The position numbers and the translations under genes were made by a program. The notes under the pieces are model-generated. The model was not told the DNA's origin. It saw only the letters and a list, made by a program, of their open reading frames with translations, and searched no databases. A stretch of DNA of 64,000 bases from the NCBI RefSeq assembly GCF_030704535.1, contig NC_081808.1, positions 20,897,501-20,961,500 of the forward strand, in the 5' to 3' direction. Shown one piece after another: positions 11,584 to 23,400 of this stretch. The stretch is from Vitis vinifera. Lineage: Eukaryota > Streptophyta > Magnoliopsida > Vitales > Vitaceae. How positions within the stretch are numbered: position 1 is the stretch's first letter; every line of letters starts with the position of its first letter.

Positions 11584-14500
11584 ATCAACACACCTTTTGG
11601 AAGCAGGAGGTGATTTGATTAGAAATTGAAGGTTTCGCTTTAGGCATTTCTTAATAAGCCTACAATTCTTCTTAACAACCCAACCTATTTCCACAACGAG
11701 TTGTGTTGCATCAGATCTTACACTGTAACCCACCAAGTCATAATTCAGCTCTGGTGAGTCCTGAATCTCCTGATGCTAGTCTATCTTTCCAACAACCTTG
11801 CTGAATACCCACGTATCATATGGGTTTTTGTTGCAGATTGTAGCATTCTTCATTCTGCTTGCACTCAGCTCTTTGCAAAGCGACCTTCCAATTCAGTATC
11901 ACTTAAGCTCCATTTGATTTCCTTGGAAACTGAATTTGCTTTTTCTTTGTGGAATTGGCTACTCCTGGGTTCCCTGCGGTTGTGATGTAATCTGATTTCT
12001 GCCACATGGATGCCCATATCTCTTCAACCCTGAGTACATCACTTATTACATACTTAGCTCTTAACTTACTGGCTTTAGACATAAAAAACCTAGATTGATG
12101 TAAGATGAGACTACATCTGGGCTATGACAGATGTCTGGTGAATCATCAGCATAAATTGATTTGTGGACTGTCCCGGATGAGCCCCGTGTGCATGGTGTGA
12201 AGAACCTGAGAAAAGTCTTGTATGGGATTGTATAGCTTATCTGATTGCGTTGAATCAAAGCAACGAGGATGCTCTTCGAAGGAGGATAAGAACAATAAAC
12301 TTGATAGGTGCATTTCTAGTATCTATAATTTATTTTTAATTGATTCTCTCTTGAATTATTCAACAATTTTCTTCTAACTCCCAAATTTAAAGTTTATCTC
12401 ATTGTGGAATAATTCCAAGCTTGTTATGGGCCATTGGCTACCCATTCAAACAAACAGGTGTCCAGAGTGAGGCCCATTTCCCAGTGGGCTCAATCACAGT
12501 TCAGAACCAAATCCCTCAGTAGTTGGCGCTTTATACCTTGGAGTGCAAAGAAGTGAGAACCCACAGAATGTTACATGTGAGTGCAAAGAGAAAGGCGTGT
12601 AGGCCATTGGTGATTGCTGTCTGGAAAGGAGAGAGAAAGAGGGGGTTTTTGAGAAAAGTTGGAAAGATGAGACACAACACCCCATAAAGAATTTATAGTC
12701 TAAGCAGCTGAAACTTTTGCTTGCGGGAGAGGGATGGTCCCCTTTTTGTGCCCATAAATTACGTGCAGATGGTTATATGCTGATACACACCCATTCTCTA
12801 GGGTTAAATTGCCCGTGATGTGATGAATTGATATTTTTGGGTACACTCCAAACACCCACCCAAAGCCCATGTTTTTATGTTCCAAATACCGGGAAAAATT
12901 GATTTCGAAATCCGAAAGGATCAACCACTCGAATTGGTCACATGATTTTGTGTCTGACTTTCTCCTTCCCGCCCATAACCCAAGGGACCCATGGTAGGTA
13001 GAACCGTTCCAAATTCGAATTCGCATTTCAAACAGAGGTGGGCTTTTAACCTTGACCCATTAAAAAAAAAACAGAGAGACACAAATGATATCTCACACAG
13101 CCCGGCCCATAGTTTTAACTTTGAAAACATGGAAATGGGAATTATCCGGTGGGACCCGACCTCGAGAAGGGAACAGCTTTAGAAAGTAGAAACCTCTCAT
13201 TGGAAAAATAAGAAGGTTCCGTACTTTGTCCTCCTCTCAACACTAAGGACATTTCCGTAAAATCATACTTTGCTCTGTACTATTCAGAGTGTGTATAAGA
13301 GTAAAAACAGGAGCGCCCCATAGCCGCCCTCTAAATTTCAAATTTTCAAAATTCTTTTAAAAAACCAACAATAAAAACAAAAATCCTCGAAAATGAAGAA
13401 TTGTGGATAGGTGGCATCATCCGTCCAATGAGAGCACAACACGTAAGACGAAGATGTCCAGCCGGCTGAAAATGACTGGAGCCGGCTGTCCAATGTTTAC
13501 ATGGTCAAAAATAGTCGTCTTGGGGAATCTGGGTATACGTATTAGACTTGTTTTACAGTTAATGTTTTTTCCCAAAAAATATTTCTCTTCTTGACGGAAA
13601 CACCCCTGATTTTCAATCAATATTACCGACTGCCCTTCGCAGGTTTACATGGAGCCAACCATGATTCCTATATTGCCCTTGTTTTATCAGAGAGGAGGAG
13701 AATCATTCCAGTTGGCCAGCTTGGCGACAAAAGCTGGCCCCGTCTCTCTTTTCCTCCCTTTGCTTCCAAGGCATGTCCTGTCTCCACCTTTGTTCATCAC
13801 CAGGGGTACTCCAGTAATTACATATTAGATTGCGTAGTGTGTGCTTATGACCGGGTTGGTACAATCCAAAGTGAACCCGGTTTGACCCGTAGTCATTAAT
13901 AATATTCTCTAATGTTGGTCAGTCACTTCTACAATAATTTATAGCATTCAACGAAGAATTAGAAAAGTATAAATTACCAAATATTTTCAGTATATAATAA
14001 TTTGCTTCGACCATTAATTGTCAAAACAATGGTGGATTAGCAAAAATCGAAGTCCATAGCATCACCAATAGAGACAAAGGGCATGGTCCTGCCTTCATGT
14101 GTAATAAAATTATTAGACCTACCAATATCATTGGGTCCCCAACTCATGACTCTAAAAAGGAAAACTCCAATTCTACAACCTAAATCCATTAGGTGGATTT
14201 CTTCTTATAAACTCTCCCAAACCCGAGTTTGGGAAGGAGACACATTCAGGCAGACATTCTTCAACCATTGTGAAGACAAAAGATTTAAACCATTCATTAA
14301 TCCCATATCAACTTTAAAAGAAAAAAAAGAAAAGAAAAGGAAAGAGCTTGTGGTACAACTTTTAAAGTGAGATAAAAAAATATTTTGAGTGTGAAAAAGG
14401 GAGAGAGATTGGTAAGAGAAAGAAAAAGAGAACAACTGGGTGGGATAGATTTTGTCTTAATGGGCAAAGTGCAACAAAATTAGAAAGGAAGGAGCGGGAA

Positions 14501-15010
14501 AGGGAAAGGTAAACCACCGGAAGGAGCGGCAATCAACACGGTTGGCAATTCACGTAAATTAGTCAAAAGGGATGGGTGAACTCTTCCAAAAGAAGAAAAG
14601 TATGAGATGGAAAAAAACAGAAAGGTGGCTGTTTCGTGGGTAATCACCGAGTTGGTTTTGGTGGGCCGGCCAACACCATATTATTTTCAAGTCTTTTTTT
14701 TTAATAATAATTTTAAAATTAAAATGTATGTATTTATGATGATTAAAAATTGAAAACAGTCGGAAATAATAGAAGAAGTTACAGAGTTGCTGCGGATTGC
14801 ATGTGGGCGGTCCCAAAGGTGATTTTACCAGAAAAATTAAAATAAAGATTAAAGAAAAGAAAAATGAGTGTATGGGGTACGGTTACACATTGGATCGTGT
14901 TTAAGTGGGGAAATAAATACGTAAAGGGCAGAATATGGATAGATATCGAAGAGAAATTTTAAAAAACAAAAAGAAATTAAGGGATGGCAAGTAACTGGCA
15001 CTTTTAGTAT
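11584..15010. other. Intergenic, upstream of the GATA gene
   Basis: Mixed-composition sequence with several short overlapping frames on both strands that look like chance. A 26-codon open segment after an acceptor-like ttgttgcag near 11839 reads IVAFFILLALSSLQSDLPIQ and then stops. It is out of phase with the block at 11408. The last 1-2 kb is purine-rich and is presumably the GATA promoter. Confidence 0.45.
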
Positions 15011-15104
15011 TTGGGACAGCCCTTTCATTCAATGCTTTACCCAACTCACCACCCCTTTTCTTTACAATTCCACCGCTTTATCATCACTCCTCCCCCTCCT
15101 CCTG

Positions 15105-15168
15105 CGTCTCCCTCTCCCTCTCCCTCTCCTTCTCATCTTCTTTCATTTGTTGTAGCTCTCTTCCTCTC
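15105..15168 (+). promoter_or_regulatory. Pyrimidine-rich 5' leader / Y-patch
   Basis: A dense CT tract (repeated tctccc, then cttctcatcttctttc) ends just before the 5' UTR intron donor and about 105 bases before the GATA start codon. Such Y-patches are common in plant core promoters and leaders. I saw no clear TATA box at a fitting distance. Confidence 0.4.
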
Positions 15169-15170
15169 AG

Positions 15171-15269
15171 GTGAGTTTGTCTATAATGGACCGAAAAAGA
15201 TGTATTTTTTTTTAATGGGGGCTTTTTGTGAATGATTGTTAAGGTTTTTTTTTTTAAAATTTGTAACAG
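15171..15269 (+). other. 5' UTR intron of the GATA gene
   Basis: ctctcag|gtgagttt forms a consensus donor. A T-rich tract and ttgtaacag|gaaATG form a consensus acceptor three bases before the start codon. The intron is 99 bases long. Leader introns are frequent in plant transcription-factor genes and often raise expression. Confidence 0.65.
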
Positions 15270-15272
15270 GAA

Positions 15273-16371
15273 ATGGAATGCGTTGAGAAGGCCCTGAAGA
15301 GCAGTGTGGTTAGGCCGGAGTTGGCCTTTAAATTGACCCAACAACCGGCGTGTATGGATGATATGTGCATGGGAAATGGGCAAAGCGGTGTTTCTGGTGA
15401 TGACTTCTCTATAGACGACCTTCTAGACTTCACAAATGGAGGTATTGGAGAAGGACTCTTCCAAGAAGAAGATGAAGAAGACGAGGACAAGGGCTGCGGC
15501 TCCCTTTCCCCTCGTGGGGAACTAACGGAGAACGATAACTCCAACCTTACTACTACAACTTTCTCCGTGAAAGACGAGTTCCCTTCCGTTCCCGCTACCG
15601 AACTCACAGTTCCGGTATGGCTCCTCTCCCCCTGAAAAAATCGTCTTTTCCAAAGGGTTTTTGCTCTGTGGCTAAGAAAAGGAACCATTTTTACAGGCGG
15701 ATGATTTGGCGGACCTTGAATGGTTGTCTCATTTTGTAGAGGATTCCTTCTCGGAATACTCCGCACCTTTCCCCCACGGAACCCTAACAGAGAAGGCCCA
15801 GAACCAAACGGAAAACCCCCCTGAACCGGAAACGCCGTTGCAGATAAAGTCGTGCCTGAAGACTCCATTTCCAGCCAAGGCTAGAAGCAAACGAGCGAGA
15901 ACAGGCGGTCGGGTTTGGTCTATGGGTTCTCCGTCGCTTACGGAATCATCCTCCTCGTCTTCGTCTTCCTCTTCTTCGTCCCTTTCCTCGCCTTGGCTCA
16001 TCTACCCCAACACGTGTCAGAACGTGGAATCGTTTCACTCGGCCGTAAAGCCGCCGGCGAAGAAGCACAAGAAAAGACTGGACCCGGAAGCCAGTGGCAG
16101 TGCGCAGCCGACCCCCCACCGGTGCAGCCATTGTGGGGTCCAGAAGACCCCACAGTGGAGAACCGGTCCGCTCGGTGCCAAAACCCTCTGCAACGCATGT
16201 GGGGTTCGCTACAAGTCCGGCCGACTCTTGCCTGAGTATAGACCAGCATGTAGCCCAACTTTTTCTAGCGAAATTCATTCAAATCACCACCGGAAAGTGT
16301 TGGAAATGCGGCGGAAGAAGGAGGTGACCCGGCCTGAATCCGGTTTAGCTCCGGCTGTTCCAAGTTTTTGA
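15273..16371 (+). CDS. GATA zinc-finger transcription factor, subfamily I (GATA5/GATA12-like)
   Basis: Two exons, 15273-15614 and 15697-16371, are joined in phase 0 across an 82-base intron and encode 338 residues. The join gives [19 protein letters not shown], a motif typical of plant subfamily I GATA factors. The zinc finger has cysteines at residues 257, 260, 279 and 282, spaced C-X2-C-X18-C-X2-C, within [18 protein letters not shown] and [16 protein letters not shown] basic tail follows. An acidic stretch (EEDEEDEDK) lies near residue 70 and twelve consecutive serines near residues 198-209. A lysine/arginine cluster (KKHKKR, about 236) may serve nuclear import. Length and layout fit Arabidopsis GATA5/GATA12 at about 330-340 residues. 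Such proteins bind WGATAR sites and act in light- and growth-related transcription. The exact orthologue is not determined. Confidence 0.95.
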
Positions 16372-18660
16372 AGAGAAATTATTTAGTCTTAGATAGGTAA
16401 AAGAAAAAACCGAGGAAAGTTAAAAAAAAAGAAAGAAGGAATAGCTCATGAACCGGGTGCATAGGACCCGGTTCAAATTAGACCGAGTTAGTTTCGGTTC
16501 GAGTGTACATTTCCGTGGTGGTTGCGGTAGGTTTCTAGTCATGTAACTGGTTAGGAAGACTTTAATGTACTTTTTTTTTCTTTTTTTCTTTTTTAAAAAT
16601 AGAATTAATTTCTTATTTCCTTTTACCGTTTCGCCATGACGTTAAATTAGTGATTTGGTCTGATTGAGAGAGAGAGTGTGTTTTGCATTGTGAAATTGAA
16701 ACGGTTCAGAAGGCTTTTCTGGCGTCCGTTGCAAAGCGAAAAGCTTGTGAGCAAGCGCCAAAATGTTTTTGGCGTGTGGTATGGCGTATGGGAATCCCCT
16801 GAATCCCCAAGGAAGATAAGGATGCAGGGGAAAGGGGCCTTCTATTTTTCTATTTTTTGCAGAGGGAGTGAATCGTGATGGGAGGCTTTCGATTTTATGG
16901 GTATTCGCACACTAGATTTCTTTTCGGTGGTAATCTCAAAATATGAATATGACATCTGGTTGTACCTTTCCCTTGTGGAATTCTAAGTGTACATCACCCA
17001 ACCCAAAAGGGTCTCAATCCTTTGCTTTTCTTGGTTAAAAGGGATTGGAGTTTTTGAGATGAGATGGATTGTGTCCAAATCCTTCCCCATATTTAATTAA
17101 CCCTTTTAGGCTGGCTGTGGTCTAGTCAGGACCTCTACTTTCCCACATGTATCGGCTATAGCACTCACTATAGGGTGGAATTTGATTCACCAACCCAGAA
17201 GTTCTAAAAATGTAGCCAAGCTTTTACTGAAAGTGCAAGCTCTAAAGTTCAAATTTGTCTATGTTTACGATCAGACCATTTAAAATTATGGTGCCAAGAG
17301 GCTGACAAGTCATGATGTGAGCCAAATTGAATGGGATTGCCTCAGTTATCAGGTACCCGTTTATTTATGCTACCCCGGGAGTTTCACAGACATTTATGAT
17401 ATCCTGAAGCTTCGTAAGTTGCTGCAAAAATAGGGGTGGCCCCATCCTGTTCGGAGTGGGTATGAGAATTATCCACTTTATTTTATTTTATTTTTTAATT
17501 TTAATTTTGTTAAAATAAAATTGCCTTTCACATATTTGTGATTGTGTTCTTGATAACACCACGTTTAGTTTATATTCTTTTGAGAACATGACCGTTGGTT
17601 TGATTTTCTTAAGAATGGTGTTTAGTTCATATTCTAAAAAACACGGCTACTAGATGTTGCTTTATATGACCATAACAGGGCACTTCTATTAATGGTCCCT
17701 TCAATTAGTATTATTATGTCCAACATCAAAATTTCAATTAAATTTGATTTTTCTTATAAATAATTTATTCTCATGTATTTCAATAGGGAAGGAAAATTGA
17801 ATTTCCCGATTATATTAACTTCCTAGTGGTATTGGACAGAGACCACTAAAATGGAGACTTTAAATCAAAGTTAGGATCCACCCAATTTTAGAAACCATAT
17901 TCAAAGTTCTCTCATAATTAAAATTTTTGTAATAGAAATTGGGTAGGGAGTTTGGATGATTTCCACCAAATAGTGGAGCAGATTAATTTTGGACCATGAG
18001 TTGCCTCTTCCTTCAACAAAAGGAAACCAGTTAGAATTTGGCTTGTTAGGCTAACATTAAAATAGTGTGTTCATGAATCATGCCATGTGAGTACAACACT
18101 TCCTCTTTCCCATAACTAATTCAAAAACCCAACATTTAATTTTGTCTTTAAATTTGGAACTCTCTCAGTGAAACCAACCAAACAAGCCCCAAATATAAAG
18201 CATAAGAAATTCCGAATGTAGAATCAAATTCCCAACTTACCCATTTACCAAAAACGTAAAGAAAACTCAGAATGGTTGGGTGGCAGTCTGGTGATGGTTC
18301 TCTCCCACCCATTCCAACCACTCTTTAATGTGTGTATAAGAATAAGATAGGGCAGCAACCCTAAAGTTATGTGGGGAAGATGATTGTCCACTCACTACTC
18401 ACTCACTGCCATGCTGGTTAGGCAGTCTTACACTCTTAAAGCTGGGAGACTGCCTAGCGCTTTGTTCCCTCCGTATACTCTTCAGTCTTTTCGCCTTGTT
18501 TGGTTATCATCCTTATCCGAAATTTTGAGGAAAAAAATAATTGGGAGAGATGGTTTAGAGTGTGTGGAAAAGGGTGTTATTGGGATAAATGTTTTTTTAT
18601 AAATTGGTAAAAGGTTTATAATGAGTAAAAGGATAAAAATGTCATTCTCTTGTTTGGATA
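16372..18660. other. Intergenic after the GATA gene
   Basis: No coding region recognised. The first 250 bases are the likely 3' UTR, with T-rich tracts near 16570-16600. The rest is AT-rich with short chance frames. Confidence 0.5.
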
Positions 18661-19010
18661 TCTTAAAAAAATAATAATAATAATTTTCATTATTATTATT
18701 AGTTGTCTTTTCATCTTACCTTTTTCTTTATTTTATTATTATTACATAAACCTTTTAGTATTTTTTTAACATTAGCATGAGATATGTATTATATATCTTA
18801 GTATTTCTAATATTATTTTATTGTTATAAGTAATTAATATTATCATTTAAAATATATGAATAATATTTATACTAATATTTATTATTATTATTATTATTAT
18901 TAAAAATAATACAAAAAATATTTATATTAATATTTTAATATTCACATTATAAATAATAAAGATAAATAACAATAATAATAATAATAAAATTAAAAAAAAA
19001 AGAAAAAGAA
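18661..19010. repeat. AT-rich low-complexity tract with (ATT)n / (AAT)n
   Basis: Runs of attatt and aataat trinucleotides occur near 18674-18702, 18882-18905 and 18969-18987 inside almost pure A/T sequence. No coding potential. Confidence 0.8.
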
Positions 19011-19613
19011 AAGAGTAAAGGGGAAATGGTATGAAAAGAAAAAAAAAAGGATAATTTTGGAATTTTATTCAGTGAAGAATAAGTACTAAAAGTAAGTAAA
19101 AAATTTTCATAATAAAAACAAAAACATAAGATTTTAAGGTAACTGTTTTCAGGTGATCTGGTGCCCCGATGACTCTGATGTGATATGCTTACACTTGGAA
19201 GGTTGATGTGGACTAAGAGATGAATGTGTGTGGACAAGAAGCAGCACATATTTTTTAATGATAAAAATTAAAAAGTGTCTTCCCTTTTATTTTAAGGGAT
19301 GGATTCTTTGAATTTAGCCCTCGGCTTCCAGGCCCATACACGAAAGAGTTAAACCTGTTGGTTCAACATAGATGTAATGATTTGTGATGGAAGCTCGTTA
19401 GAGAGGGGGGGCTTGGGGACACAGCATGTGCCATATCTACATGATGAGGGGGGTGGAAGTAATATAGAAAAGCCATTGACAGAAATGAGGGTGGTGATGA
19501 TAATGACATTGATGGAGATGTGCGATTAGCATTTTAAAGATAACAAAGAGAGATATTGGTCAATGTGATAGGGGCCGGCCTTGCACTCCTTCACTTATGT
19601 GGAGATCCACTGC

Positions 19614-19620
<7 letters not shown>

Positions 19621-19659
<39 letters not shown>
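19621..19659 (+). repeat. (TC)n microsatellite
   Basis: An uninterrupted TC dinucleotide array of 39 bases follows aaaaaa and precedes tgcattatc. It is likely length-variable between individuals. Confidence 0.95.
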
Positions 19660-19663
<4 letters not shown>

Positions 19664-20542
19664 ATTATCTAGTGTTATTAAAGTGAGTAGTGATTGTCCT
19701 CGTGCCCACCTCCCACCGGACCATTTTGACTTGGGAGTTTGATAATCACGTGCCCTGAGCTCTAAGTTCCCAAACCGATTCATTTATCAGCCCCATCTGA
19801 TTTGTGGGCCTGCTTGGGAGCAATATTAATTTGTTTTGACCATTGGCTATGCTGTTCGTTAGAGGTACGCTCACATTTTCGGGAGCCAGATAGTTAATGG
19901 CAACAACTAACAAGTAGTGATGTGAATTTGAATTTGGTCTCCAAATGGATCGGGCTGGGCTGTTCGGGGGGACTCAGCCTGCATTCCAGATTGTTTCAGC
20001 CCATTACTACAGGGTAGTACTAGCCCATCATTGAGGACAAAGACAGACGTCGCTTTCGGCAACCCTCAGTATTTGTCATTTTCTTGTACACATCAAAGTT
20101 TGGGGGTAGCGCAGACACCACCTTAAAATAATTAATTTATTTTTTATTTGAATTTCAGAATTCTCTGTCAATGATTGCAGTGACGGGTCTTTCCCATTTC
20201 TTTATATTATCTAAGAAAGATTTGAATTTTTGAATCCAAATATCAGACTGTAACCATAAATGAGATAAACAATAAGCATGCTTAAAGACAAAACCAGTGT
20301 GTAAACGGTCAACAAATTAAGAGAAACTTTTTTTTAAACTCTTACTGAATCACACACACAAGTATTTGCAGATGGATGTATGGTGCATTATCTAGTTTAA
20401 TAGACTCTCCATTTCCACTCCTAGAAATGAGAAAAGTTTTGTTACTTTTGGAATGATCGGACGGGGAGATGTGTATATGAAATAGGGGGTAACAGAATAT
20501 GAAATTAGTATGCATGGGAAAATGGAATAAGGTAATTAAATT
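19660..20542. other. Intergenic, downstream of the glycine-rich gene
   Basis: No gene seen. It contains the probable 3' UTR of the minus-strand glycine-rich gene and AT-rich spacer. Confidence 0.5.
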
Positions 20543-21280
20543 TTATGCACCCTTGCAACGTCCACTGCCCATGCAACTCGCATGCTCACGTCGCTGATTA
20601 GTGCTTGTAGCAGTAGGATGTGTTGGAGGAGGGTGGCCACCGCATCCCCAGCCCCAGGGCCCCCAACAGCCTCCCTGGCCGCCGCCGCCTCCTCCTCCTC
20701 CTCCGCCCCCACCACCTCCTCCACCTCCACCGCCCCCGCCACCTCCACCTCCACCTCCCCCGCCACCACCACCACCCCTGCCCCCTCCCCATCCATAACC
20801 TTTCCCATTTCCTCCTCCACCACCACCACCACCACCGCCGCCGCCGCCGCCACCTCCTCCTCCTCCCCCTCCACCCCCACCCCCACCCCTACCACCTCCA
20901 CCTCCTTTTTTACCACCATTTCCTCTTTCCCGTCTTCCTTTGTACCTTTTACCTTTTCCTTTGTCACCAGCGCCCCCACCTCCACCTCCACCTCCACTAT
21001 TTGCACCCCCACCCCCACCGCCGCCGCCACTTCCACCACCACCACCTCCTCCTTTACCACCATGGTTCATATTACTATTCGTTGCAACTTCCTTAGACGA
21101 AGTTGTATTACTTCCTTGCCCATCTCCAACAAATTTGTGGTTTTGGTGCGAAAGGTTAGGAATGGAAGTAGTGTTGAAGTGAGTGACGCCATGTTCATCA
21201 CCTTTCAGTCCATCAACCAAAGGTGAGCTGAACGCTATTGCGAGAACCAGCACAAGCCCAAACCCTCTGGCAATCTCCAT
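20543..21280 (-). CDS. Secreted glycine-rich protein (cell-wall type)
   Basis: Single-exon gene of 245 residues. I start at MEIARGFGLV rather than the in-frame ATG four codons upstream, because the downstream Met begins a classic signal peptide (GLVLVLAIAFSSPLVDG) with likely cleavage near residue 22-24. A short Asn/Ser-rich N-terminal region includes possible N-glycosylation sites (NTTS). Glycine blocks follow, broken by GDKGKGKRYKGRRERG. Two pure glycine runs are 26 and 33 residues long. The C-terminus is different: GGCWGPWGWGCGG, then a Pro/Thr/His segment and two more cysteines. This matches plant glycine-rich wall or apoplast proteins in architecture; a specific function cannot be read from sequence. 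Long proline-rich frames on the opposite strand are shadows of the same CCN repeats. Confidence 0.85.
   Translation of the reverse strand: MEIARGFGLVLVLAIAFSSPLVDGLKGDEHGVTHFNTTSIPNLSHQNHKFVGDGQGSNTTSSKEVATNSNMNHGGKGGGGGGGSGGGGGGGGANSGGGGGGGGAGDKGKGKRYKGRRERGNGGKKGGGGGRGGGGGGGGGGGGGGGGGGGGGGGGGGNGKGYGWGGGRGGGGGGGGGGGGGGGGGGGGGGGGGGGGGGGGGQGGCWGPWGWGCGGHPPPTHPTATSTNQRREHASCMGSGRCKGA
20678..20887 (-). repeat. Coding GGN/CCN simple-sequence tract
   Basis: The plus strand is a nearly continuous array of CCA, CCT, CCG and CCC codon complements encoding the 33-Gly run (20678-20776) and the 26-Gly run (20810-20887). They are separated by a short segment carrying GYGW. Codon third positions vary, so this is not one expanded microsatellite motif. 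Confidence 0.85.
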
Positions 21281-21326
21281 CTTCTGATGCAAATTGACAA
21301 TGCAAAAAACACACTCACCTCGCTCC

Positions 21327-21333
21327 CTTTATA
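21327..21333 (-). promoter_or_regulatory. TATA box of the glycine-rich gene
   Basis: On the minus strand the text reads TATAAAG, about 47 bases upstream of the chosen ATG. That gives a 5' leader of roughly 20 bases and supports the MEIARG start. Confidence 0.6.
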
Positions 21334-23400
21334 CTCTTTCATTTGATTTGAATGGCCATTGACAGCTGGACCCAGTCCCCACTACAAGTCTAGAACAAAT
21401 TCAAAGTTTCCCAAAGGCTGCAAGACGGAGGCTGAAAGATAGGAAAGTACAATGCCTTGTGACATAATTTGTCCCCACCTGCATTTTCTGTGACTAACTG
21501 ACGCATGAAGGACGCACTATAAGCACTAAGCACTCACCACCCCCTTTAGTATTCAGTGTCTGGACCCTTCTAAGTGATTTATCATTCCTTTAGGGTCACT
21601 CCCAAGTAGGAGTTACCCATTGTAGGGACTGAAACATCCATTGTCAATGGTTTTTTAACAAAATAGTTTTTCTTTGGTCTTACTTTTGATTCTCCTAATC
21701 AACCTCAAGACCAGTGTATCGATATGATCTTGTAGGATCACATGCACTATTTAAGGTGGATTATCAACCAAGTACACTGCCCTCTGCCCTTTTATTTAAG
21801 CTTTGGGTCGTCATTTTATGAATCTACTCACAAGCTCCTAATTAATATGTAGATTATGATGCATTTCTGAAAAAAAAAATGATTTATTTTCAAAATTTTG
21901 TTGGATAGATTGAGTTTAGAGAGATAAGGATTTTGTGTGGTCAGTTATGCCTGGCCAAGCTTCTATCATTTTTTTTATTTGGTTCCTTCTCAGCAGTCAG
22001 CATGATGAGATTCCGCGATAGGATTCAGCCAAAGTGCTAATATATATATAGGACGGGAAGACCTGATAAAACATCCATGTGATATAGGTGGGAAGATGTG
22101 CCTTTTGCTTGACGAATGAGAAATGAGATGGGAGGACAAGTGGGAAGCACGTGACGAGCGAGATGATGGAGGAGGTGGTGGTAACCATGGCAATGTAGGT
22201 TGTTCAAGTGCAATCCAGATAAGGTGGAGAAAGAGTAGGGTGAAATTGTTAAGGGCTCTTTCTCATGCTATCATCATTTCTCCATGTGCAAGTGTGAACT
22301 CATTCCCACTTCTTCAAGACATTCTTTATTATATTTCTTTGAAAATAAGCAAAAATATGGTCACGCCAATACCTCTCCACCCCACCATGCCCACGTCCCG
22401 GAAAGTGGATGACTTTGTATGCCACTTGCTGGAGGATGAACTAGGCCTTTTCCTGCCAACCCCAAATGTGACACCTTCTTTCACCTGCCTCTTAGGCCCG
22501 TAGTCTTGATTGGCCCCAAATTTTATGGATAATAGGGCCACGCAACTGTCAAACGTGGCTCGGCCCAACCTCCAACCGATTTTGGGTTTGATATAATTCG
22601 TGGCGCATTTTTGTATTCTGTGACCTAAGTCCATGCCCACAACAGAATGCTAGCAGTTTTATCAGCCTATTATTCTGAATGTTGAATACAGTTTGGGCCT
22701 TGACCATTGCCAACAGCTAACCTCCTTAACCTCAAGGTTGAGCCTCAAAAATTTAATTCCCAATACAACCATCTTACCCGGCCGGGTTCCCCCACTCCAA
22801 AAACCGCACGTGGTAGATATTTCTGATTCCTTATTTGAATTTTCCTTAGTTCTAAGTTTTCATCGTTTAATCATGCTAATATCTAAGAGTTAGGGCGATG
22901 AGCCAGTAATTCGTTGTCAGTTGTCTTTAATGCATGTCATCCATTATAAATGGACTGCCGGCCATTTGTAGCTGGGTAATTCACTAATTTGCAATGCAGA
23001 CCACTGTACTGGTCCAGTCCCAATTGAAGAGAGCTAAATCTGCGGAGCGAATGCACATAGCTGCACTGTGCATTTTGCACCATGCATTTTGCCCCATGAC
23101 TGGAAATGTTGGATAATCATGGAGGGGTTCGATGGCTACATTTTGTACCATTTTGGAAAAGCTAGCATAACTAAGTGGCATGAATTGATGTGGTGAAGAG
23201 CAATTCTGTAATTTGAAGGACACGTATCATTATCTCAATTAATGACAGTAACCCTCACAAGCACACAATTACTTAGTGGGCATTGACATATTCTCCTAAT
23301 TGCCTGATTGAGTTTGCTAGGATATTATGCAAAGCAACAGCTGTCCAAAACTTAGCCTGCATGGGTGTAATGGGTCACTTGGTGTAGATATTATCTCCTG
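21334..23400. other. Intergenic, no gene seen
   Basis: Ordinary mixed sequence with scattered short frames and a TA run near 22041. One frame at 22123-22503 has a Gly-rich patch but no start context, no splice support and no recognisable domain. Confidence 0.4.

Noticed and set aside
11773-11985. 70-codon plus frame with hydrophobic stretches
   Set aside because: No homology recognised, and the acceptor-like site inside it leads to a quick stop. It is not in phase with the 11408 block.
15254-15868. 204-codon minus-strand frame over the GATA gene
   Set aside because: It runs antisense across a well-supported exon-intron structure and has no recognisable domain. It is a composition shadow.
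20582-21226. Long plus-strand frames rich in Pro, Ser/Thr or His/Leu opposite the glycine-rich gene
   Set aside because: They are complements of GGN codons in a CCN array. The minus frame has a signal peptide, a TATA box and a structured tail; the plus frames have none.
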